Below, one piece after another: positions 1 through 4,693 of a DNA stretch of 5,601 bases. Both the position numbers and the translations under genes were made by a program. Position 1 is the stretch's first letter. Each line of letters begins with the position of its first letter. The DNA is from Hylemonella sp. UBA2468 (GTDB lineage Bacteria; Pseudomonadota; Gammaproteobacteria; Burkholderiales; Burkholderiaceae_C). Location: assembly GCA_002342165.1 (NCBI GenBank), contig DDPM01000056.1, forward strand, positions 1 through 5,601. Direction: 5' to 3'. Under the pieces are notes generated by a model that saw only the letters and a program-made list of their open reading frames with translations, was not told where the DNA came from and made no database searches.

Positions 1-150
1 TTTCCTGAAGGCTACCGCCATTTGGCTTACATCCAGACCCATATTGGTTACAAGGTCAAGATGGACATGCCCATGCTCAAAGGTCCTGTGGTGGACGAGC
101 TCTACCAACGTGGCGCCCGCTGGCTGGCTGGTGGCGCTCTGGAGCGCTAA
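1..150 (+). CDS. 3' end of an unrecognised protein-coding gene (C-terminal 49 residues)
   Basis: Frame 1 is open from the first base to a TAA at 148-150 and encodes the last 49 residues of a protein that begins outside the window. The peptide begins FPEGYRHLAYIQ, has a middle GYKVKMDMP segment and ends RWLAGGALER. It is soluble-looking with no membrane segment, and its codon use resembles that of the downstream genes. I do not recognise the family with confidence. A small alpha+beta enzyme fold such as the NTF2/SnoaL group crossed my mind, but that is only an impression. The gene lies 71 bp upstream of a Bug-family gene on the same strand, so it could belong to the same transcription unit. 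Confidence 0.75.
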   Translation, partial: FPEGYRHLAYIQTHIGYKVKMDMPMLKGPVVDELYQRGARWLAGGALER

Positions 151-167
151 ACCTAAGCTACTGATCT

Positions 168-193
168 ACGTCATTCACTCACGTCTTTCACTT
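168..193. repeat. Imperfect 13-bp tandem repeat upstream of the first Bug gene
   Basis: ACGTCATTCACTC (168-180) is followed immediately by ACGTCTTTCACTT (181-193). The two copies match at 11 of 13 positions. They occupy the 71-bp gap between the upstream stop codon and the Bug gene, ending 15 bp before its Shine-Dalgarno. The repeat could be a two-site regulator target with about 1.2 helical turns between copies, or a relic of replication slippage. Only the repetition itself is seen; function is inferred. Confidence 0.6.
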
Positions 194-221
194 TTGCTTC
201 CACCATTTAGGAATTCGACTT

Positions 222-1256
222 ATGCATCAGAAACTTCCCCAAAAAGCATCTACCAGCCTCCTAGAGTCAGCCCAGCGTCGTACGTGGTTGCAGCACGCTG
301 CAGCTCTTGGTGTGGCCGGTGGTTCATTGCTGGTCTCTGGCCTGTCTTGGGCCCAAAGTTTTCCTTCCAAAGCACTGCGTGTGATCGTGCCGCAACCCCC
401 CGGCGGCGGCTTTGACACGGTAGCGCGACTGCTGGCCGACAGGTTGAGCAAACAAATGGGCCAAAGCGTGGTGGTGGAAAACCGCCCTGGCTCGGGTACT
501 TTGGTCGGTACTGATGCAGCTGCCAAGGCTGCGCCAGATGGCTACACCCTGCTTATGGGTTCGGTGTCCAACATCGCGCTCAATATGGGCTTGTACAAAA
601 ACCTGCCCTACGACAGCCTGCGCGACTTTGAGCCTGTGGGCTTGGCGGTGAGCTACAGCTACACCCTGGTGGGTCGCAAAGACTTGCCATTCAATAGCCT
701 CAAAGACGTGGTGGCTTACGCGCGCGCCAACCCTGAGAAGCTCACTTACGCCTCAGGTGGAAACGGTTCGGGCCAGCATGTTTTGGCTGCCGTGCTGTGG
801 CAAGTAGCGGGTGTGAAGGTGGTACACGTGCCCTACAAGGGTGCACAGGCAGCTTACCAAGACCTGTTGGGAGGCCGAGTGGATTTGTTTTTTGACTTGT
901 CATCCACCGCGCGCGCGCAAGTGGATGCGGGTACCGTGAAAGCCTTGGCTGTGTCCGGAGCCGAGCGCAACCCCATGCACCCCGATGTGCCCACCGTGAC
1001 TGAAACCGGTGTGGCCGCGTTGGAGTTGGAATCCTGGTTTGGCTACTTCGCCTCCAGCAAAACTCCGCCAGAGGTGTTGGATAAACTGCGTTCTGAATTG
1101 GCCAAAGTGTTGGCGCAGCCAGATTTGGCAGAGGCCTTCCGCAAAGGTGGTGGCAAGCCCATGAACCTCACGGTGGCCCAAACCCGTGCCTTGGTGCAGC
1201 GCGATGTACAGCGTTGGACGCGGCTGATCCGCGAGGCCGATATTCAGGCCGAATAA
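222..1256 (+). CDS. Bug/TctC-family tripartite tricarboxylate transporter substrate-binding protein, Tat-like signal
   Basis: Periplasmic solute-binding protein of the Bug family (344 aa, slightly above the family's usual 320-330 because of a long leader). Known members bind small carboxylates, amino acids or nicotinate-like compounds and either deliver them to TctAB permeases or act as sensors. The leader has QRRTWLQ at 18-24, close to a twin-arginine motif, then an Ala/Gly/Leu core and a likely SWA cleavage site at 42-44. Family blocks follow: PPGGGFDTVAR (59-69, with the ligand-loop Asp65), VVVENRPGSG (83-92), APDGYTLL (104-111), YASGGNGSG (176-184) and HVPYKG (202-207). AGGA at 209-212 of the DNA lies 9 nt before the ATG and supports this start. 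The gene leads the reductase by 50 bp and the permease beyond it. Family call is firm; ligand unknown. Confidence 0.95.
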   Translation: MHQKLPQKASTSLLESAQRRTWLQHAAALGVAGGSLLVSGLSWAQSFPSKALRVIVPQPPGGGFDTVARLLADRLSKQMGQSVVVENRPGSGTLVGTDAAAKAAPDGYTLLMGSVSNIALNMGLYKNLPYDSLRDFEPVGLAVSYSYTLVGRKDLPFNSLKDVVAYARANPEKLTYASGGNGSGQHVLAAVLWQVAGVKVVHVPYKGAQAAYQDLLGGRVDLFFDLSSTARAQVDAGTVKALAVSGAERNPMHPDVPTVTETGVAALELESWFGYFASSKTPPEVLDKLRSELAKVLAQPDLAEAFRKGGGKPMNLTVAQTRALVQRDVQRWTRLIREADIQAE

Positions 1257-1306
1257 TTTCGGGTGATTCAGTTTTTTTGTTTGACTTTTATTTGTGAGAG
1301 CTTTTT

Positions 1307-1891
1307 ATGACCATTGATCAATCTGCACTGGACCAACTGTTTTTCAACGCCCGCACGGCCAACGGCTTTTTGGACAAGCCCGTATCGCTGGACCTGTTGA
1401 AAGAGGTTTACAACATCGCTAAGATGGGCGCCACTTCCATGAACACCCAGCCCACGCGCTATGTGTTTTTGACCACTGCAGCTGCCAAAGAGCGCCTGTT
1501 GCCCGCCCTGAACCCCGGCAATGTGGACAAAACCAAAACCGCCCCCGTGACGGTGATCGTGGCCAACGACACCCAGTTTTTTGAGCACATGCCCAAAATT
1601 TGGCACCGCGAAGGCGCCAAAGAAATGTTTGAAGGCAACGCCACCTTGGCCGCAGGTACTGCGACCCGCAACGGTACCTTGGGCGGTGCGTATTTCATGA
1701 TTGCAGCTCGCGCGGTGGGACTGGACTGCGGCCCCATGAGCGGCGTGGACTTGGCCAAGGTCAATGCAGAGTTTTTCCCCGATGGTCGTTGGCAAGCCAA
1801 TTTCCTCATCAACTTGGGCTATGGCGATAACAGCAAACTGTTTGACCGCAATCCACGTTTGAGCTTTGAGCAGGTGAGCCAGGTCCTCTAA
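1307..1891 (+). CDS. rutE-like: Nitroreductase-family aldehyde reductase, RutE-like (probable malonic semialdehyde reductase)
   Basis: FMN-dependent, NAD(P)H-using cytoplasmic reductase of the RutE/HadB branch. E. coli RutE (196 aa) reduces malonic semialdehyde to 3-hydroxypropionate in uracil breakdown. The 194 aa here match that size and carry, from memory of RutE, the same landmarks: ARTANGF (15-21, with the flavin-contacting Arg16), G-x-TS-x-N-x-x-P-x-R (41-51), KTAPVT-like KTKTAPVTVIVA (75-86), GLDCGPMSGVD (138-148), NFLINLGYGD (165-174) and PRLSFE near the end. GAGAG at 1296-1300 stands 6 nt before the ATG. No other rut gene is in the window, so a role in pyrimidine degradation is not supported by context. 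The gene is sandwiched between a Bug protein and a TSUP permease, which suggests an aldehyde from an imported or exported organic acid or sulfonate. Family call strong; substrate uncertain. Confidence 0.9.
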   Translation: MTIDQSALDQLFFNARTANGFLDKPVSLDLLKEVYNIAKMGATSMNTQPTRYVFLTTAAAKERLLPALNPGNVDKTKTAPVTVIVANDTQFFEHMPKIWHREGAKEMFEGNATLAAGTATRNGTLGGAYFMIAARAVGLDCGPMSGVDLAKVNAEFFPDGRWQANFLINLGYGDNSKLFDRNPRLSFEQVSQVL

Positions 1892-1893
1892 GG
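1890..1893 (+). promoter_or_regulatory. Ribosome binding site for the TTG-initiated TSUP gene, overlapping the reductase stop
   Basis: AAGG at 1890-1893 overlaps the TAA (1889-1891) that ends the reductase and stands 7 nt before a TTG at 1901. The TAA lies in the same frame as the permease, so nothing upstream of it can be used as a start. The only initiator-type codon before the first membrane segment is this TTG; the next in-frame ATG (residue 41) would remove the whole first conserved segment. The site therefore decides the start and suggests termination-reinitiation coupling. Confidence 0.6.
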
Positions 1894-1900
1894 CTCTGTA

Positions 1901-2656
1901 TTGAACCTTCCTTTTATTTCCGACCCCTGGTTCTATGTGGTCACGGTTCCGGCCGTGATCCTGCTTGGAGTCAGTAAAAGCGGTTTTGGTGTTGGTTTTG
2001 GCTCCCTTGTGGTGCCTATCATGGCCTTGACCGTGACGGTTCCTCAGGCGGCAGCCATTTTGATGCCTGTGCTTTTGTTGACGGACATCATGGGCTTGGC
2101 CGCATTGCGCAAGGATTTTGACCGCAAGTTGGTCACTTTTTTGCTGCCTTTTGGCATTTTGGGCAGTGTGGTGGGCGCCCTCTCATTCAAGGCGCTGGAA
2201 GTCCATTGGGTGTCGGGCATTGTGGGCGCTGTGACCCTGATATTTTTAGCCCAGCGCCTGCTGTTTCCTCCCAAAGCCGATGCGCCACCACCACCAGGAT
2301 GGGTGGGCGCTCTTTTGACCACGGTGTCGGGCTTTACCAGCTTTGTGGCGCATGCAGGGGCACCCCCCATCAATGCTTACGTGATTCCGCTCAAGCTCAA
2401 ACCCGTGGTGTTTGCAGCCAGCATGTCGGTGTTTTTCTTTATTATCAACCTGTTCAAGTGGGTGCCCTACGCATGGCTGGGTTTGTTGACCCCGCAAAAC
2501 ATGGTCACCTCGCTGGTATTTTTGCCTTTGGTGCCCGTGGGCGTATGGGCGGGTGTGCGGCTGGCGCGCCGCATCAAACCCGACCTGTTTTACAAGCTGG
2601 TGTACATCGGTATGTTTTTAACCGGCTGCAAGCTTTTGTGGGATGCCTTGCACTGA
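1901..2656 (+). CDS. TauE/SafE (TSUP) family membrane transporter, probable anion/sulfonate exporter
   Basis: Inner-membrane protein of 251 aa, a normal length for the family, which exports or imports small anions such as sulfite, sulfoacetate, isethionate or other organosulfonates. It has two homologous halves. The first contains GVSKSGFGVGFGSLVVP (23-39), the Gly-rich signature. The second contains SGFTSFVAHAGAPPINAY (143-160), matching the usual GFxSxxAHxGGPP motif with Ala154 in place of Gly. Hydrophobic segments lie near residues 10-24, 31-47, 50-68, 77-96, 103-122, 135-152, 169-189, 200-217 and 230-247, separated by a Pro-rich loop (PPPPG, 129-133). Start is TTG, 9 nt after the reductase stop, so the two genes are surely co-expressed. 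The pairing suggests the permease handles the reductase's product or precursor. Direction and substrate are inferred only. Confidence 0.93.
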   Translation: MNLPFISDPWFYVVTVPAVILLGVSKSGFGVGFGSLVVPIMALTVTVPQAAAILMPVLLLTDIMGLAALRKDFDRKLVTFLLPFGILGSVVGALSFKALEVHWVSGIVGAVTLIFLAQRLLFPPKADAPPPPGWVGALLTTVSGFTSFVAHAGAPPINAYVIPLKLKPVVFAASMSVFFFIINLFKWVPYAWLGLLTPQNMVTSLVFLPLVPVGVWAGVRLARRIKPDLFYKLVYIGMFLTGCKLLWDALH

Positions 2657-2678
2657 GCCCGAAGGCAGCCACCTAACC

Positions 2679-2693
2679 AAGCCCGAAGGGCTT
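2679..2693. terminator. Candidate bidirectional terminator hairpin at the convergent gene junction
   Basis: AAGCCC (2679-2684), loop GAA, GGGCTT (2688-2693): a perfect 6-bp stem between the TSUP stop (2656) and the convergent Bug gene, whose stop codon (2692-2694) overlaps the right arm. A second, weaker element with the same core (GCCCGAAGGC, 2657-2666) follows the TSUP stop and on the minus strand reads as a 3-bp stem closing a TTCG loop. Neither is followed by a clear T run on either strand, so intrinsic termination is plausible but weak. Confidence 0.4.
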
Positions 2694-3669
2694 AGTCCAC
2701 TTTGGCGCCGGTTTCCTTGACCACTCTGGCCCATTTGATGAGCTCTTGTTGCAAAAAGTCTTGGGCTTCTTTGGTGGTGCCGCCCATCACTTCAAAGCCT
2801 GTGGCCGCCAGCTTGGCTTGAAAGTCGGGTTGGCGTTGAATGGCCGCCACCTCGCGCTGGATGCGCTGCACAATGGCTTCAGGCGTTTTGGCGGGTGCAA
2901 ACACACCCACCCAGGTGTAGTCTTCAAAGCCTGTAAACCCTGACTCCGCAACGGTAGGCACCTCGGCAATAGCCGCCACACGTTTGTTGCTGGTCACGGC
3001 CAGGCCTTTAACCTTTCCGGCTTTCACCAGTTCCACAGCCGCAGGTAACGCCACGCTGGCCAGTTCAATCTGACCTGCCATGGCCGCATTGAGTGCAGGC
3101 CCTGCGCCTTGAAACGGCACGTGGGTGACATTGACCTTGCCCAGAACTTTAAAAAGATATTCCGCGCTCAGCTGTGGGGTGGTGCCCGCACCGGCCGAGC
3201 CATAGTTGTACTTGCCGTTTTGGGCCTCCACCATCACTTCTTTCAGGTTGCGGGCTCTGAGGGCGGGGCTGGCCACAATCAGGTTGGGGCTGCTGGCGAC
3301 CAGCGTGGAGATGAGCAAGTCTTTTTCAGGGTCAAAAGGCAAATTGCGTGACATGGCCGGGTTCACGGCGTAAGAGCTGGTGTTGATCAGAAGCGTGTAG
3401 CCGTCAGGGTCGGCCTTGGCCACAATGCCCGAGGCAATGCTGCCCCCCGCACCGCCACGGTTTTCTACCACCACGTTTTGGCCCAGTGCCTCCCCTAGCT
3501 TTTGGCCCAGGATGCGGCCAATGATGTCGGCAGGCCCACCGGGCGCAAAAGCCACTACAAATTTCACGGGCTTGGTTGGCCAAGCTTGGGTTTGGGCCCA
3601 GCTGACCCCGGGGAAGTACAGGGCGGTCAAAGACAACAATGTCCCAATGAAAGCTTGTTTCAATTTCAT
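2692..3669 (-). CDS. Bug/TctC-family substrate-binding protein, coupled to the hydrolase gene
   Basis: Periplasmic solute-binding protein, 325 aa, the usual family size. The leader MKLKQAFIGTLLSL is a classic Sec signal (basic start, hydrophobic core) with probable cleavage after SWA (23-25). Family blocks: AFAPGGPADIIGR (40-52, ligand-loop Asp48), VVVENRGGAGG (66-76), DPDGYTLL (87-94), NYGSAGAGTT (155-164), HVPFQG (183-188), then AGKVKGLAVTS and EVPTVAESGF. A longer reading frame exists upstream, but the true start is the ATG at 3669-3667: it opens directly into the signal peptide and has a GGAG 8 nt before it. The ATG shares one base with the stop of the upstream hydrolase gene, so the protein probably captures that enzyme's substrate or a related compound. 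It shares several blocks with the partial Bug protein at 4694 (VNP, VTHVP, AGKV, EVPTV), suggesting those two are close paralogues. Ligand unknown. Confidence 0.95.
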   Translation of the reverse strand: MKLKQAFIGTLLSLTALYFPGVSWAQTQAWPTKPVKFVVAFAPGGPADIIGRILGQKLGEALGQNVVVENRGGAGGSIASGIVAKADPDGYTLLINTSSYAVNPAMSRNLPFDPEKDLLISTLVASSPNLIVASPALRARNLKEVMVEAQNGKYNYGSAGAGTTPQLSAEYLFKVLGKVNVTHVPFQGAGPALNAAMAGQIELASVALPAAVELVKAGKVKGLAVTSNKRVAAIAEVPTVAESGFTGFEDYTWVGVFAPAKTPEAIVQRIQREVAAIQRQPDFQAKLAATGFEVMGGTTKEAQDFLQQELIKWARVVKETGAKVD

Positions 3670-3681
3670 TAAATGTTCTCC
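3667..3681 (-). promoter_or_regulatory. TAATG stop-start overlap with Shine-Dalgarno (translational coupling)
   Basis: On the minus strand the sequence reads GGAGAACATTTAATG. GGAG is at 3681-3678, and the hydrolase TAA (3671-3669) and the Bug ATG (3669-3667) share the A at 3669. The ribosome binding site lies inside the last codons of the hydrolase, so ribosomes ending there can restart on the Bug gene. This decides the Bug start over the longer open frame. Confidence 0.85.
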
Positions 3682-4532
3682 AAAACATAACGGGCCATGG
3701 CTTCGCGGGTGCAAATCCACACGTCGGGGGCGGCCTTCACCAAGGCCATGATGTCGTTGTACACCCAAGCGCCCGAGGCGCGTCCCATCACATGCGTATG
3801 GGCGGTCACGTCGAGCATGATGGGGCCTTGCTCGCGTTCGCGCAAAGCCGCAAAGGTGTCTTTAAAGCTGTCGAGCATGTGGCGCGGGGCATGACCATAG
3901 CGGATGCAGGTAGGCAGGTCGTTCACGTCCATGGTCAGGGGAATGGCCACAATGCGCTGGCCTGAAAAGTCCATCACATAGGGGCGGTCGTCGTCGTTCA
4001 CATCGCCGTGGTGTATGTAGCCTGCTTCAGCCAACAACTGAGGGCTCAAGGCGCTGCCCGTGCCACGCGGGCTGATCCAGCCCAGGGGGGTAGTGCCGCT
4101 GGCTTGACTCAAGATGTGGTGGTTGCGTTGGAGGTTGGCGCGTTCTGCAGCTTCGTCAAAGTACACCGGAATCACGTCCATACCCCAAGAGTGGTTCACG
4201 ATTTCGTGGCCCAAATCGGCAATGCGTTTGACGGTGGGGGCATCGCGTTGCGCCAGCACGCCGTTGACCATCACGCTGGTTTTGACGGCGTGTTGCTCGG
4301 CAATGGCCAGCAAGCGGTGAATGCCCCGCACCTGTCCAAAGCTGGCCCAAGAGTGGGCGTTGGTGTCAAAAAAGCCGGGTTTGAGCACATTGCCCATAGG
4401 GCCAATGCCCGGAGCTTGGCCGTCTGACCAGGCTTCATAAGCAATATTGAAAATCACCGCCACGCGGTGCCCACCGGGCCAACGAAAAGAGTCAGGCAGG
4501 CGGGTGATACGGGGGATTATTGGAGTGGTCAT
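3669..4532 (-). CDS. Polysaccharide deacetylase (NodB-like) / allantoinase PuuE-type family hydrolase
   Basis: Predicted cytoplasmic C-N hydrolase of the carbohydrate esterase 4/NodB-like fold, 287 aa, no signal peptide. The layout follows the subgroup containing PuuE-type allantoinases: VAVIFNIAYEAW (24-35), DTNAHSWASFGQVRGIHRLL (56-75), GHEIVNHSWGMD (108-119), GWISPRGTGS (151-160), HHGDVNDDDRPY (174-185) and TAHTHVMGR (243-251). Two classical metal-site features are altered: the first motif has no Asp pair (E33 is the only acid there), and the second His of HxxxxH is Asp119 after His114. This fits a small amide, ureide or cyclic imide better than chitin-type substrates; that is inference. 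The ATG at 4532 is the only candidate in its region, though no good Shine-Dalgarno precedes it. It is first in a two-gene unit with a Bug protein and diverges from another. Exact substrate unknown. Confidence 0.88.
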   Translation of the reverse strand: MTTPIIPRITRLPDSFRWPGGHRVAVIFNIAYEAWSDGQAPGIGPMGNVLKPGFFDTNAHSWASFGQVRGIHRLLAIAEQHAVKTSVMVNGVLAQRDAPTVKRIADLGHEIVNHSWGMDVIPVYFDEAAERANLQRNHHILSQASGTTPLGWISPRGTGSALSPQLLAEAGYIHHGDVNDDDRPYVMDFSGQRIVAIPLTMDVNDLPTCIRYGHAPRHMLDSFKDTFAALREREQGPIMLDVTAHTHVMGRASGAWVYNDIMALVKAAPDVWICTREAMARYVLENI

Positions 4533-4608
4533 GAGTAGTAAAGGACTAAAACATTTGAAGCGCCAGCAAAACCATCTAAGCAGTAAACCTAGGCAAGGAT
4601 GATGAGTG

Positions 4609-4637
4609 TAGGGCTGATGTGTTTAGGGCTGATGTGT
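4609..4637. repeat. Exact 14-bp direct repeat (period 15) in the divergent promoter region
   Basis: TAGGGCTGATGTGT occurs at 4609-4622 and again at 4624-4637, exact, separated by a single T. TATAGGCAGC just downstream (4637-4646) and TAGGCAAGGATGAT upstream (4590-4603) look like decayed further copies. The repeat is near the centre of the gap between divergent genes, where an operator would be expected. Alternatively it is a recent slippage duplication. Confidence 0.75.
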
Positions 4638-4681
4638 ATAGGCAGCTCAAGCAATATCGATTAGGATAAATCAAACAATTT

Positions 4682-4686
4682 AGGAG
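4682..4686 (+). promoter_or_regulatory. Strong Shine-Dalgarno for the third Bug gene
   Basis: AGGAG at 4682-4686 lies 7 nt before the ATG at 4694. It settles the start in favour of the longer leader over the internal ATG at residue 24, which would leave only a stub of a signal peptide. Confidence 0.8.
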
Positions 4687-4693
4687 ACACCTT

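Larger units (their letters stand above)
4533..4693. promoter_or_regulatory. Divergent intergenic region between hydrolase and third Bug gene
   Basis: This 161-bp, comparatively AT-rich stretch must hold the promoters for the leftward hydrolase-Bug pair and the rightward Bug gene. It contains the 14-bp direct repeat at 4609-4637, a CCTAGG palindrome at 4588-4593 and a weak inverted repeat TAAAT-N6-ATTTA (4667-4682). I could not find a convincing consensus -35/-10 pair in either direction. The arrangement is typical of a shared operator, but no regulator gene is in the window. Confidence 0.5.

Noticed and set aside
44..415. Open frame of 123 codons on the + strand spanning the end of the first gene and the start of the Bug gene
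   Set aside because: It is out of frame with both well-supported genes, crosses their boundary and has no recognisable protein features.
1249..1278. Possible terminator or attenuator between the first Bug gene and the reductase (CCGAA/TTCGG stem, then seven T's at 1272-1278)
   Set aside because: The stem is only 5 bp and 9 nt separate it from the T run, too far for a normal intrinsic terminator. The stem also includes the Bug stop codon region.
1281..1309. TTGACT (1281-1286) as a -35 box for the reductase
   Set aside because: No acceptable -10 at 16-18 bp; the matching position falls on the start codon region.
3670..3768. N-terminal extension of 33 residues on the Bug protein encoded on the minus strand
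   Set aside because: It overlaps the hydrolase coding region in another frame. The signal peptide and the GGAG site place the start at 3669.
4667..4682. Inverted repeat TAAAT-N6-ATTTA as an operator
   Set aside because: Arms of 5 bp in AT-rich DNA are expected by chance, and the right arm overlaps the Shine-Dalgarno.
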